Below, one piece after another: positions 24,111 through 37,035 of a stretch of DNA of 64,000 nucleotides. The first letter of the stretch is position 1. Every line of letters starts with the position of its first letter. The position numbers and the translations under genes were made by a program. The DNA lies in contig NC_069095.1 in the NCBI RefSeq assembly GCF_947172395.1, forward strand, positions 1,488,001 through 1,552,000, in the 5' to 3' direction. The stretch comes from Bicyclus anynana. Taxonomy: Eukaryota > Arthropoda > Insecta > Lepidoptera > Nymphalidae. A model generated the notes under the pieces. That model had not been told where the DNA came from. It ran no database searches and worked only from the letters and a program-made list of their open reading frames with translations.

Positions 24111-24147
24111 TGGTTGGTATAAGTTCTATATCCTATAAGGATTTAAC

Positions 24148-24193
24148 AACCCTCTAAAAGTCCAGTCCTCGTTGACTGGACTTTTAGAGGGTT
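24148..24193. repeat. Perfect hairpin, 20-base arms
   Basis: AACCCTCTAAAAGTCCAGTC and its exact complement, with the 6-base loop CTCGTT. Confidence 0.9.
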
Positions 24194-24337
24194 ATTAAAA
24201 TGCAGCTGCTAACTCTGGGCTGAAAATTTTTCTGAGAAGATAAAATACCTCTTTTTTGGCCTCCAGACGTCGTGAGCCGGAGCCTTGGATTCCTGATGGC
24301 CTTCATTGGATCAATGAGACAACTATTACCTTTACCT

Positions 24338-24437
24338 CATCATTAACAACCCAAAATCGGCTCAGTGTTGAGCAATAGTCTCCTCTCAGAATGAGGGTTA
24401 GGCCAATAGTCCACCACGCTAGCCTAATGCGTCGCAT
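24338..24437 (-). mobile_element. SINE family 1, tail half only
   Basis: CATCATTAACAACCCAAAAT, CGGCTCAGTGTTGAGCAATA, GGTTAGGCCAATAGTCCACC, ending near CTAATGCG. The head is missing. Confidence 0.75.
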
Positions 24438-24883
24438 TTTGCACTGCATTAATTTACACTTAATTTAATATGTTGTAAGTTCCATATCTAAAAAAAAAAA
24501 ATTTTTTTTTTGCAAAACAAAATGATTTATTAAAATAAAATAAACAATGTTTAATTTATCTTCTATTGATATTTTAGATAGCTATTTACTCAGTACATTT
24601 CTGCGAATTTAATTCATATAGTAATTTACCATTTCAAACATTACAATGACTAAAATTTATACTATAGCGTAATTAATTCAGATTTTATTGACTCCAAACT
24701 AATTATTTGCTCGAACTTTATAACACTTTTTGCTGAACAAACAATGTTTTAATATAATAAAACATAGTTTTACTGCTAACTCTATTAGAATGAGGGCCTG
24801 CAATTGCCAGATGCACTTCATTTTATTTAGGTTGAAAGTATTTTTGCCTATTCCTATATAGGTAGAGTAAGTAGAGTAAGTAC

Positions 24884-25066
24884 AGTGTGCCTAGTGGGAG
24901 TTTTCAATATTTTTATATTGTTACTATCGCGTTGACGTAAACGCAAATTTATATGAATTGAAACAGTTGTGCAGTAGTGCTACGAGATGGCGCTGTTTTA
25001 ATTCCTTAGAAATTCGCGTTTATTTTAACGCGATAGTAACAGTATCAAACTGCCACTAGGCCCTCA
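24884..25066. mobile_element. MITE with long inverted repeats
   Basis: GTTACTATCGCGTTGACGTA on the left mirrors TTTTAACGCGATAGTAAC on the right; outer ends GCCTAGTGGGAG and CTGCCACTAGGC. Confidence 0.8.
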
Positions 25067-25069
25067 GTA

Positions 25070-26400
25070 GCCATTAGCGTTTAGATCGTGCTTTCTTTGG
25101 AAGGTAGCAGGTTTTAAAGGTTCAGATTGTCAATAGGCTGGATGACACTTTTTTTTAAACGGTCTGAAAATATTCATTATCGTTCTATTATATCGTATAT
25201 ATATATTTTTTTTGACTTAAATAATTCCAAATTTTAAATTAAACTCTTGATTAAACGTACGAAAGCGCTGTTCGCCAAGATAATCTATATTTTATCTGTG
25301 ACATAACGTCACACAACCTTTGTTTACTGTTTTCGCCTTTCAGTTTTTCTTTAAAAACCATGATTTTTAATATTTACATTACACCTCCAGAAAACCTCTA
25401 TATGAATGAAAAACCACATCTGATGCACCTCACTTCTTCGCACGCACTTTCACAGTCGCGCAGTCTTTCCCCCTGTCACCCGCATATCATGGGAGTGTCA
25501 TCAACGAACTTGCCAGACTCTCAGCCTTCATATATCGCAGTATATCTGGCTATTGCAGGCTCTTATTTCATATAGTCGATTGCTTTCAAAGCCGTATAAT
25601 TTATTTTTATTGCGCGCTCCCCTTTAGAACGAAATGTATGCTTTAATTAAGAATCCAGTTGCATTAATAAGTAGGTCCTAAGGCTAGTTTATAAGCGGGC
25701 CTGGCTAGCATGCGAGAATCGAACCGAGATAATTTCTTGTCATTATTGTATTATTTATAACACGATGGCAAGAACTTGCATGTGCTCGCTTTGGTCGTGA
25801 TCAGGTAAATACTACAGATGTGCCACGGTAAGTCTTAATCAATCATACCTATTATTTAGATTAAATGAAAATTTTATTTAGTTAAGAATTACGGGAAATA
25901 TTCTACAAAAAACAGGGCTGTAAACAAAGAAACGCTGATGAAAGAAGAATGAAAATATAAAACAGAACAAATACATACGAAAATCGCGGTTAAGTATACT
26001 TAATTAAAGACCGGTGAAAGTGATTTCCAATTAATCGCTAATTAGTTCATCAATTGTTTTTATCTAACAAAGAAACTTTTGTAAAAGAAACGAAGAAAAA
26101 GTTCGAGCTAGTTTCTCTGAAAAATGCGCTAACCTTACTTATTTTGCTTTACCTTTACATTACTTATTTATACTGCATCTCTATGATAGGTTTGAAGTAT
26201 GTGTATTTAAACTATTGACTGTTCTAGGCTATGTTCTACAGTTACTTTTAAGATCAGACGAATCTAACTAAAATAAAAAATAACAACAACGATTGTTTTT
26301 GTAGTAGGTAGGCAATGTTGAATATATAAATAAACAATATTATTTTTTGCTCATACCTATTTACACGCGTCTGCTTGTAATTGTATATTAGGTAATTGTA
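25070..26400. other. Intergenic DNA without a recognised gene
   Basis: The 71-residue frame at 25360-25575 has no homology signal I recognise. Confidence 0.55.
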
Positions 26401-26404
26401 TAAT

Positions 26405-26600
26405 CGTTACTAATATTATAAGGATTTCATTGTTTGTTTGTATCTGTATATTGGTTTGCATTGATATAGACTCCAAAACTACTGAAGTGATTTGAAAAAT
26501 TATTCCACTGTTAGGAATCTACACTATCCCCGGGTGCTATACGCTATATTTTATTCCCATATTCCTGGGGGATTGGGAAACATGCGGCTGAAACCAGTAT
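26405..26600 (+). mobile_element. Diverged Helitron family A-like copy
   Basis: Recognisable by TTACTAATATTATAAGGATT, CCAAAACTACTGAAGTGATT, TATTCCCATATTCCTGGGGG and CGGCTGAAACC; the 3' end is lost. Confidence 0.5.
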
Positions 26601-26604
26601 TACA

Positions 26605-28225
26605 ACATTTTTTTACGTTCTTACACCATTATGTCTTATATTTTTCTTCCAAATAAACGTAAAACATTCTAGTTCATTAAGTAATTCTTTTTTACATGAG
26701 TAACATATACGAAATATTTAATTGTCTCTTTTGTCTTGTTCTTACAATGTTATGCCAGAGGGGCATCATGTTTACCATAAAAATAACCTAATTATTTTTA
26801 ATGCCATAACAAGTGCCATATTTCACTTAATTATAATTGCAGGATTATACCTATTATAATATACCTCGTCTAATATATTTACTACATTTTGTAATACGAC
26901 TTCTAACAAGATTTACGCTTATCATTTTTGTTTTTAGATGCTGCTATTCTAGACTTAATAAATAATCTTTTTCTGTGTCAACTTGTATTCATATCCGTTT
27001 AGCCGTTAGCTAACCCTTCTTTGTCTTAATTATATACATACAATATAATATGTTCACAACTATTTCAAATTGATTGCAATACTCTCCTAATCCTAACAGA
27101 TGTTGGACTATCCAAATTTCAGCTAGTCCATTTCTTTCATGAAAACCTCGATAAATATGCATGCTTATACAATACAAACATACCTACTTAGCATCATACT
27201 AAGCATAGTCTGATTTACGGAAATCAAGATAGCGGATTTTATCACATATATATACATATATTGTATAAACTACATATAGATACTTTTATAATGTAAAAAA
27301 CTAAAAAAAACTGAAAACACCCATGCTCACCACACAAACATTTTCCAGTAGTGGGTATCAAATCCCCGACCGTGTTAGTACATTATATGTTGGTACCAAT
27401 ATCCAATAGTAAAAAAAATATTATTCGCTAAAACGTAGGTTCTTAATGTAGCACATCTGCGTTCCACATCTATGGACTCGGCCACATCGTAACGCCGGCG
27501 GCGTCTCAACCTGTTCAAGAGAGCGTCATACGTCATCGGACCGGCGAAGGCACAAAATTATTCCAGCATTATACAATAAATCATAGTAAAACCGGTAATT
27601 AAGACAGTCATGACCAGAACATAGAATAAAAAGAGTTTTAATATATATTTTTTTTCACATTAAATATCCATTTCGGCGTCGCTCTGCCCAAAAGATGATC
27701 GATAAAGGCTTTGTAGTATTTTAACATGATTCAGTTTCCTGTGAACTTCGGTGATTGATTGCGCGGGCGATATATTAAATACCTGTTTATGTCAAGTCTT
27801 TACACGCTTGTTTAAAATATGGCCATTCGTTTTGTTCTTGGGTGATTCCAAATTATGGTATTAGATTTGATAGGAGCCTTACTTTAGACTTAGAGCGTGT
27901 TGGTGGATATAGTAATAGCAGTGTTAGTATCTTAGCAACCTAATTATTTAATTGCCTTAAAGTATTTGGCTTGCACACTAAACTACAAACTCAGTTGTGT
28001 ATGTGTTACATTGTAACTGGGTCCTAGGTCCAATAAGTATTTTTTTATTATTTTTTTTTTTTAAAGAATATTATTTTCATTTAGAGGATTTTATCGTTTT
28101 GTTTTAGTTTGTTCTCCTAAGTGGGTTTGAATCCTAGTACGCTTTGCCAACGATTGTCAGAGCTGACAGAGAGAGAAATTGGTAGAGTTACATTAACTAT
28201 TACAATTAAAGAATCAACATTATTC
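26605..28225. other. AT-rich intergenic DNA
   Basis: A GC-richer island at 27470-27550 (CGGCCACATCGTAACGCCGG) stands out but has no open frame or tRNA fold. Confidence 0.5.
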
Positions 28226-28227
28226 TA

Positions 28228-28545
28228 AACTAGCCGACGCCCGTTGGTTTTACCAGCATACTTCCCGTTTTTGTAAGATAAAGGAGATAAAATACCTATA
28301 GCCTACAAGCAGACGACCGCGACTTCGTCCGCGTGAAATTGAGTTTTTCACAAATCCCTCGTAAATCATGCATTTTTCCAGGTGACAAAAAGTAGCTGTT
28401 AATCCAGAGTAAAATCTATTTCCATTCCAAATTTCAGCTAAATCGGTTTAGTAATTGCGGCGCTAAAGAGTAACAAACATCCAAACAAGCATCCATACTA
28501 ACACCGATACAAACTTTTGCGTTTATAATATTAGTGGGATGACAC
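28228..28545 (-). mobile_element. Two abutting Helitron 3' ends, family A-like then B
   Basis: 28228-28300 reads CTAGCCGACGCCCGTTGGTT and breaks off. From about 28305 a family B copy runs (GACCGCGACTTCGTCCGCGT, CAAATTTCAGCTAAATCGGT, GCGTTTATAATATTAGTGGG). Confidence 0.7.
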
Positions 28546-28549
28546 TTTC

Positions 28550-29700
28550 AATTATCATGGCTTTATAGTGGTACAAAAATTTTAAAACCAGTTTAATAGA
28601 TCTAAGATTTACATCACTAACAATTGATTTAGGGTACCTAAACTATATTACAGGTATAATTAAGATTAATAGCATAGCATACCTAATAACGTCAGATGAT
28701 TATTACAGAAAATGACAATTAATAGACAGAATTAAAAGTAAAAATTAAAACAAAATAAAAAGTCAATTGGTACAATGAAAGTTAACGATTAAAGATGTCA
28801 ATTATTTTAGTACAATTACAAGTAGAAGTTAAAGACTAAAGATTAAACATTAATAATAAGATCATCCTTTATGGACTCTTCGCTACTAACTACATATTTT
28901 TTCTACCTAACACAGCCCTTGAGTAGAAACAGTAAATCAAGGTACTAAATCACAGCTAATCGCTCGACGGAAGCCTCAATCATTTCTGGAGGCTCCGTAT
29001 TACACATATTGATTACCTTTCCAAAGGTAATTTTCCCTAATAGCCTCAACCGTTTAATACCGGCGTAGAAAGTTTGCTGCGACCTTACCTGTGTTGGTAC
29101 TAAACGTAGTATACGTATCTTCTATATTTTTTGATAATGATAATAATATATGAATAAAAATAGATAAATCTTTATTTCAGTTCATACCATAGCATTAAAA
29201 AATTTCCGATAGTCGTTTCAGTTAATGGTCTTATAGCAAAAAACTTCGACCAACACCTTAAAAAGCTTTCGCTAAACAGCTTGATCAAGGCAGTTATTCT
29301 TGAGACGTCACGTATTTTGAGGAGATTCCTCACTCAGGAGCCCTGACCGCCGGTTGCTTGGGCACTCAAAAGTCCCGCAGCGGGCGGTTGATTTTTTTGA
29401 ATAAAATTTTTATAGTGTTTTTATTTTATTTTTATGTTAACATTGTTAAAAATTAAAAAAAGTACTAACAAATAAATGAGGGAAATAATAGATAGTACAT
29501 TGGTGACAGCAATTTAAGAATACAGATAAAACTACCTAGCATTGTATACTTTGGATAGAACTGCCTAGTTGGTCTATGTGGATAGTCTGTGGCTTCGAAC
29601 ACGAGGCATTGGGTTGGTGTCCTGATCCTCCTAGGATCCTGAAAATACTAAGCATTTTTTTTTCAAAAAATTTCAGTATAAATTCTCAGCCTGGTGAAAG
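28550..29700. other. AT-rich intergenic DNA
   Basis: No gene. 28730-28860 is a run of related AAGTTAAAGATTAAA phrases, a loose internal repeat. Confidence 0.5.
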
Positions 29701-29705
29701 TAGTT

Positions 29706-30030
29706 CGACGGCCTCCGTGGCGCAGTGGTATGCGCGGTGGATTTACAAGACGGAGGTCCTGGGTTCGATCCCCGGCTGGGCAGATTGAGATTTTCTTAAT
29801 TTGTCCGGGTCTGGCTGGTGGGAGGCTTCGGCCGTGGCTTGTTACCACCCCACCGGCAGAAACGTACCGCCAAGCGATTTAGCGTTCCGGTACGATGCCG
29901 TGTACAAACCGAAAGGGGTGTGGATTTTCATTCTCCTCCTAACAAGTTAGCCCGCTTCCATCTTAGACTGCATCATCACTTACCATCAGGTGAGATTGTA
30001 GTCAAAGACTAACTTGTAAAGAATAAAAAA
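29706..30030 (+). mobile_element. SINE family 2, best copy
   Basis: GGCCTCCGTGGCGCAGTGGT, box B GGTTCGATCCCC at 29762-29773, GGCTTCGGCCGTGGCTTG, CATCATCACTTACCATCAGG and an (A)n end at 30018-30035. Confidence 0.9.
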
Positions 30031-30209
30031 AAAAAAGATGCGCCGCCGCATTCAGCCGTCGATCCTGGTCTTTATCACCAACATCTGATAGTTATAGTAA
30101 AAAAGTCAAACTAACCCTAAACTCGCCAACCAGCATATCAGCATGGTGGGCTTAAGCTCCATAAACCTCTCTCCTATAAGGAGGAGGCCTAGAGACGCTG
30201 AAATAAGCT

Positions 30210-31550
30210 GATAATGATGATTCTGTATTCACAATGTCATTCATTGAAACTAGCTCGTACCAACGAATCGTAAATATAAAGGCCCTGTAGTAGTCTAATC
30301 CAGTCTACTTTAGCTATCGGTAAACGATCAGACTCGAATTTACTCACAAAACAGAAAGTATCGTAAAGTAAGAAGTAAATTGAACACTAAACTGGGACGT
30401 CTTTTATGTAGGGCAAGATCACACTAGCGACATTTTGCATGTAATAAATTTTCATCAGTTAAAGATTTATTGGATTTATATGTTTAATTTGGTAGCTTTT
30501 TGTAATAGAGCATGTTTAGGAAATGTACTTCCACCATGCTTATTTCTGACCATGCCAGCAGCATAGCACATCAGTATTGCTAGTAGTTAAAGGTTTAATC
30601 TATTCTTATAAGAAAAATTCCATTTGTAAATTACGTTGCAAGGTCGGTCAACTAATCTACAACATCTTTATGTTAGGGCCTAATAAAAATAATTAATAAG
30701 CTAATAGCTTATTAGAAAAAATAATTTCATAATATTATTTGAGATAATTTTGATCTAATTATAATTTGTTATCTGATATAATTGTCGTAACATTAAACTG
30801 TACAATAGAAGCTATTTACTATAGATATATTTGTATTTTATACCTAGCTATGCTTTTAAGGTTATGCAATAGCTTCAGTTGATTGCAGACAAGCAATTGT
30901 TATAAATATTCTACTATTAAAAGGCGTTGGTCGTAGTAATTTGTTGTAGTGGCAGGCATTAGACAGACGCGTCTGAAGACATTCCTTTATATTTAAAGCA
31001 GGCACTAGACAGGTGTGTTTCTAAATTAATATCGTCCATTAAAAGTAGAACAAACATTGCATAGCATTGAAAAAAAGCTCCAACAATAATTTATTTTGTA
31101 TATCGGTATACAATACAACTTATTGTCATGCAACATGTCGCTATTGTATCCACAGCGTATGTAAACTGAGACGTCCTCTAAGTAGACTCGCAAGGCCTCT
31201 CGGCGCTGAATAAATTAGTTTTCGGAACGGCCAAGTCAATAAAAGTTTTAAACAAAAGGATCATAAAATGGCCCAACAACGGTAGCCGGCGCAGCGCTTC
31301 AATGATTTACGATAGGCTTGGGACAATAGCTTCCAAACTTTTTAAATAAACATGCTAAGAATAGGCTGAAACAATGTTGAAAGATAATAAAGCGTACTTT
31401 ACAATTCGAATCCCATATTGTGATACTGTCAACGACAGCATAATTAAAAGCCGGTCCCCGATATCTAACGTCACCCGGACGTGGGTTTTCTAACTCACGA
31501 TCTCGGGGGCGTCCGGACTGATTCACTCAGGTCACGGTTACACCTTCCTG
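30210..31550. other. AT-rich intergenic DNA
   Basis: A SINE-like 3' end (ATGGTGGGCTTAAGCTCC to GCTGATAATGATGA) lies just before, at 30115-30225. Nothing else is named. Confidence 0.5.
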
Positions 31551-31553
31551 AAT

Positions 31554-31586
31554 GGCCCTCTAAGCCGAGGTCCGGCTTAGAGGGCC
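31554..31586. repeat. Perfect hairpin, 14-base arms
   Basis: GGCCCTCTAAGCCG, 5-base loop, exact complement. Confidence 0.85.
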
Positions 31587-31864
31587 TCATAGGAGAGGAA
31601 TCTCATAGGAGACGCCCTTAGAGAGCCGTTCCGTACTCTATCTTTATTTCAGCCATCGGGTCTCATCAGGCGATGCTTCTGCGCTCGCCCAAACCCCCGG
31701 TGACGCACTTACTCAACACGTAAAAAACAAAAAAAATAATTAAAACTGATTCTTGATAGAACTTGATTAACTAATCAAAAATTTATTTATGGACATCCAA
31801 GAAAAACCGTTAATATACAAGTAGATAGTATATCTGTATAATGATCACGGTTTATTACTCTATC

Positions 31865-32138
31865 ACCGACAGACATAGTTAAACGTATCGCGAAGCTGAA
31901 GTGGCTATGGGCAAGGCATAGTTCGAAGAGTCGATGCACGTTGGGGTCCCAAGGTGCTGGAATGGTGACCCCGCACTAAAAAGCGCAGTGTTGGTTGCAC
32001 CCCCACCAGGTGCACTGACGATATAAAGTGAGTAGCAGGGATGCGCTGCAGGCGGCTCAGGATCGTGATGTTTGGAAGGCCTGTATAGACAAAAGGCCTA
32101 TGTTCTGCAGCGGACGTCCATCGTCTGATAAGATGGTG
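31865..32138 (+). mobile_element. RTE-like LINE tail fragment
   Basis: Plus-strand copy: CGAAGCTGAAGTGGCTATGG, GAAGAGTCGATGCACGTTGG, AAAAGCGCAGTGTTGG, CAGCGGACGTCCATCG. It stops a few bases after the terminal CCATCG..TGATAAGATG. Confidence 0.85.
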
Positions 32139-32211
32139 ATTACTCTATATAATGACTAAACTATATTTTTGTAAAAGAAAACTAACTTCCTGCATAGAAA
32201 ATGTTTGTTGT

Positions 32212-32239
32212 ATGATCAGAACTGAGTAGTTCTGATCAT
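32212..32239. repeat. Perfect hairpin, 12-base arms
   Basis: ATGATCAGAACT, loop GAGT, complement. Confidence 0.8.
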
Positions 32240-32899
32240 GCGTTGTACGAATAAGCCGCAACCTTGAATATTATTTTTAGAATGTGTAATAATTAGGATG
32301 TTTGAATACCTATGTTATTAGAAATTTAAATAGGTATTAACCTATGATTAGTAGATTAGTAACTTCCTTTATTAAAATCACATTTTAGAAAAAATATTTC
32401 TAAATTATAAAGTAGGTACAGTTGGTACCGTTGTTGCCGATTGGAATTTTTTTGTTTAACTCACAAAACTTTTAGTTATTAAAAAAGATGAAAATATCCG
32501 TTTGCTCTATAGGAAAAGCGAAAATTAACTTTTACCAAAAATACGCATTTCCTTTCATTAAAAATATTAAATTTTTCTTAAATAAATATGACGACGTAAT
32601 TAAATTCTCAAAATTCAACGTTCCAGTACGACACTGTGTAGTAAGTAACCAGTAGCCAATTAGTTAAGGCAACATACTTTTAATTTATTAAGAAGAGGTA
32701 CCCCTTTTTTGCTCAATTTAATTGAGTTGTACTGCAGCAACATTGTTTGCAATTTTTCTCACGCGCTTATTATATTTAATTGCGGATATAAAGAAAAGTT
32801 ATTATAATGTTGGCAGCTTTGTCAAGTATTTAAGACGTACGTACCTACTAGTCAAACGAACAGACATTCTTGTGTTGGAACGTCTGTCTAAAATTACCA

Positions 32900-33006
32900 T
32901 TAATCTAATATTATAAAACTGAAGAGTTTGTTTGTTTGATTGAACGCGCTAATCTCAGGAACTACTGGTCCGATTTGAAAAAATCTTTCAGTGGTAGATA
33001 GCCCAG
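32900..33006 (+). mobile_element. Helitron family A copy, 3' truncated
   Basis: Starts CTAATATTATAAAACTGAAG and breaks off after GTAGATAGCCCA. What follows is not Helitron. Confidence 0.75.
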
Positions 33007-33654
33007 TCTGTACTGGGGAATTTAAGGTTTGAGATTTTGTAAATTACATAGGTACTTGTACATCAATGGCATTAATAGACTTCACAAATTACAATAATAA
33101 AGCAATTGAAATTTTCCTGAATTAATATAAAAACCTTCACATTGTTTTCTCATCAATTAATGATAAATTATTATTAATTACTTCTCTGCATTATGACAGC
33201 CCGAAATGGGAAAGATTGGAAGAGTTTAATTCCTTTAACCTTCACAATAAGCCTTCACCAATATGGCAGAAAATATCTGTCGAACAAGAAGACTTATCTG
33301 TGTAGATTACTAATTTTCGTTGATCTAAAGGATGAAGAAAGACGTAGTAAACCATTGGTACATAGACGCAGAAATAAAGCAGCCAATCGCACTGAAGTCT
33401 GCGTAGATTATGTTGAATTAAACTTGTTTCGGCCCTATTCATCAGCTGTATTTTACTTCAAACTCGTTAATGATCGCCTTTGTCGGCAACATTGAAGTCT
33501 ACGTAATTATAGCAAAAACAAACATGCCATCATTGAAAGCCTTTATAGGGGATGTTAGAAACAATACGGTCGGTATATACAGGACGTCACGAAGCATGCT
33601 ACTGTGACATGAAACTCGTATGGGAACGACCGTAGAATACGTTATTTACGACTT

Positions 33655-33715
33655 TTTTAACCGACTTTATAAAAGGAGGAGATTCTCAATTCGAGTCTGT
33701 GTTTTTTTTTATTCA
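33655..33715 (-). mobile_element. AACCGACTTC family end
   Basis: TTTAACCGACTTTATAAAAG, GATTCTCAATTCGAGTCTGT and a T run. Confidence 0.55.
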
Positions 33716-33824
33716 CAAACTTCACTCATATTGTGATTCACTTTATATTGTGATTCAAAAAGCCTCCACCAAAATTCTACCATCATAAGTTGTTTTATTA
33801 TTGTAATGAATGTAAAAAATGATG

Positions 33825-33985
33825 ATTTGAAAACGGCAACCTGTTGAGTTTATTCCGGCTCCTCTCAGCAGAACTTGCCTTCAGAATAGGTGGTAGAGAC
33901 TTTACAAATAGTCCAAATTGAAATCCATCCATTGAAGTCCAAATGAAAGTTTTGTACTTGAAAAAAAAACAAATTTTGAATTAAC
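33825..33985 (+). mobile_element. Second LINE family, 3' UTR copy, diverged
   Basis: Contains GAAAACGGCAACCTGTTGAG, CTCAGCAGAACTTGCCTTC and GGTGGTAGAGACTTTACAAA in family order; the last third is diverged. Confidence 0.75.
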
Positions 33986-34366
33986 ATTAGAATACAAAGA
34001 GCACTTTGTTTACTCACAACAATTAAACCACACCTGTGGCTTACCACAACCTTTTCAAAACCATCGTGATACCATCTTATTCAAGGGCGTAGATAATGTT
34101 ACCTCCTTGTATGTCCAAAATCACTACACAGAACAATTCTGCGATAAACTTGGTACAAAATATCGAAACATTAAGGAGTTGCTACGGTATTAAGAACTTG
34201 TGGTAAGGCCTTAGAGTTGACATAATCCACTTACAGATTACTTATAATGTATTTCATAATTATTCGAACCTAGAATCTCTGAATGAAACGGACGTTCAGT
34301 ATATTTATTTTATTGAAGGCTTACAAACAACATCATAGTACATAATCATATCATAATAGTAATATA

Positions 34367-34566
34367 AATCTATACTAATATTATAAAGCTGAAGAGTTTG
34401 TTTTTTTGTTTGTTTGATTGAACGCGCTAATCTCAAGATCTACTGGTCAGATTTGAAAAATTCTTTTAGTGTTAGATAGCCCATTTATCGAGGAAGGCTG
34501 TATATTATCCCCGTATTCTAACGGGAAAGGGTACCACGCGGCTGAAACCGCGCGGCGTCTGGTAGT
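34367..34566 (+). mobile_element. Helitron family A copy, first member of an array
   Basis: TCTATACTAATATTATAAAG to GCGGCGTCTGGTAG. Its end joins directly to a family B copy at 34566. Confidence 0.8.
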
Positions 34567-34957
34567 CCTACTATAACATTATAAACGCGAATGTTTGTAT
34601 GTTTGGATGTTTGTTACTCTTTAACGCCGCTACCTACTACTGAAGCGATTTGGCTGAAATTTGGAATGAAAATAGATTTTACTCTGGATTGACACATACT
34701 ATGATTGACGCTACTTTTTATCCCGAAAAAATCCATGGTTTCCCGAGATTTGCGAAAACTGATGATTTTGATGATGAATGTTTATTACTCTTTCACGCCT
34801 CGACTACTGAACCGAATAAGCTGAAATTTGGTATTAAGATATATTATAGCCTAGATTAACACATATGCTACTTTTTATCCCGAAAAAATCCATGGTTTCC
34901 AAGGGATTTGTGAAAAACTAAATTCCGGCCGGACGAAGTCGCGGGCGTCCGCTAGTC
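34566..34957 (+). mobile_element. Two head-to-tail family B copies
   Basis: First copy 34566-34762 (CTACTATAACATTATAAACG to TCCCGAGATTTGCGAAAACT), second copy about 34770-34957 (GAATGTTTATTACTCTTTCA to GGGCGTCCGCTAG). With the family A copy just before, this is a three-unit array in one orientation. Confidence 0.8.
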
Positions 34958-34999
34958 AATTAATATAACTCTGGCACCAGCTTCGTAGTATTGCGGTAG

Positions 35000-35990
35000 G
35001 AACGTAGTCAAAAGGCCAAAAGGCTACTGGATCGTAAGCAGCGCATGCAAACGCGATTAGAATGCGTTTTGTGCGTTCGGCTCTGTTGGACGCATGTGTA
35101 ATGTGCCGACGTACAAAAAACCGTAAAAAACAAACCCTTTCTCAGTGAATTTTGCTTTTTTTGTTGCGTTTGCAGTGGCGCTACCTTTCATGTGACGGAT
35201 CCGGTGTTTTTGGAAATATGTTTTTATTCTTTTAAGTGTTAATATTTTTCACTTATTAACATATTTGTCGTATTTAAATTTATAACAATTATGATGTCAA
35301 TATTAAATTTTTACTTATGGCCTATATCAACATACATAACGTATTAAACATACTTATCCGAAATAGCTGAATTTACGTACAAACAAAATGATATTTTTGC
35401 ACATACTTAATACTTATAGTAATTTTTTTCACATAATTACACATAATTAGTAAATACAATATTGACATTTAACTTGAAACAGAATAGATGATCAATTCAA
35501 GAATTCAATATTATAGAATAAATTGTACGAATCACAGAAGCATAAAAGCGAACGTTCTGTGGTACTTACGAATTTTAGGTGATGATTTTTCACATATAAC
35601 CTACCGAACAAATTTCTTTTAACCTTTGCTGCAATAAATATTGCTTGATTTCTTTTACTCATTAAAATATTCCGGGGCAAAGTTGTAGGCATCCGCTATT
35701 TCAGTAGTTCATTTTACTTCCTTTCCATTATAAATTAAATTTATTATGTTTCGAAATTCCCCTACCATTCAATAACTCAAACAAAACAACTGAACGTTTC
35801 TTCATTTACTGTTAAGTCCTTAATTGCAGCGTCTTGAAACTAAGACGACAAAGGCCGTAATGCAAAACAAGTATAAAATTACAATGTGGCCTTTGAAATA
35901 TAGCAGGCTACTGGGCCCTCGCTCATTATTATGGAACAGAAGCCTGTGGTAGCCAGACATACCGCATTTTAAAAAGAATTAAAGGACAGC
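35000..35990. other. Intergenic DNA without a recognised gene
   Basis: 35900-35945 and 36573-36615 share TAGCAGGC and ATTATTATGGAACAGAAGC, a small uncharacterised direct repeat. Confidence 0.5.
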
Positions 35991-35995
35991 CCCAG

Positions 35996-36032
35996 GGCCC
36001 AGCCTCCATACAAATTGTATGGAGGCTGGGCC
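35996..36032. repeat. Perfect hairpin, 18-base arms
   Basis: GGCCCAGCCTCCATACAA faces its exact complement around one base. Confidence 0.9.
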
Positions 36033-36177
36033 TTTATTCCGAGTGTCAACTAAACAGAACAAATTATTTTTATCTCAGAAGAACATAATTTTATTTTTAC
36101 TTAAAATAATATGTATTTTTATCATTAGCTGACCACATTAATTAACACCACACAAGACCACAGTCAAAAGCCATAAT

Positions 36178-36485
36178 TGACGGTTTCCGTGGCGCAGTGG
36201 TATGCGCGGAGGATTTACAAGACGGAGGTCCTGGGGACGATCCCTGGCTGGGCTGATTGAAGTTTTCTTAATTGGTCCAGGTCTGGCCGGTGGGAGGCTT
36301 CGGCCGTGGCTAGTTACCACCATACCGGTAAAGACGTTTCGCCAAGCGATTTAGCGTTCAGAATTTGAATTTGAATTTAAATTTTCATCCTCCCAACAAG
36401 TTAGTCCGCTTTCATCTTAGATTGCATCATCACTTACCATCAGGTGAGATTGTAGTCAAGGGCTAACTTATAAAGAATTAAAAAA
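36178..36485 (+). mobile_element. SINE family 2
   Basis: GGTTTCCGTGGCGCAGTGGT, GGGACGATCCCTGGC (box B mutated), GTTACCACCATACCGG, a (TTGAA)n stretch at 36360-36378 in place of the central block, and an A-rich end. Confidence 0.85.
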
Positions 36486-37035
36486 AAATCCAGCTAACAA
36501 CGTACTTACCTATGGTAGGATAGGATAGCAAAGACTGGCAAATATTCAGCTATCATAAAATGAGATAAGTCTGACTATAGCAGGCACTGAGTCCATTATT
36601 ATGGAACAGAAGCATCACCATTGTCTCGCCGTCAAAACTAAACGGATAAAAAAAAAAGTGTGTCACAATGTCGCAATAAATTTGGGCGCATTTTACAACA
36701 TCCCCAAATATTTTAACATTTTAACGTTATAACATTTATAGCTCCGGTAGCTGTTAACTTTTGTCTTAAGGTTTCGGCAGGCCATGGGTCTTTATGACCC
36801 ATTTTGCTTTATGCCTTCACATCTACCCGCTTTTTTGTGTCTCAAATAAGACGTAATGTTCTAAGAAACGCGTCATTAGAAACAGCTTTCTATTTTTTTG
36901 GGGATTCCTACAATGTGTCCATTTTGTAGACATTTTGCTCGCGATTACGTGTACATTCGTAAGGAAGAAAATATTGGTTTAAAAAAAAATAATCAAAGCC
37001 TTCAAAAATATATTTAGTTGTTGTGGAGATTTATT

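Noticed and set aside
29708..29780. tRNA-like segment with A and B boxes
   Set aside because: The acceptor stem does not close and the same segment heads several SINE copies, so it is not a functional tRNA gene.
33193..33495. 100-residue plus-strand frame overlapping a 66-residue minus frame
   Set aside because: No recognised domain, no repeat link and overlap by a frame on the other strand; kept as unsupported.
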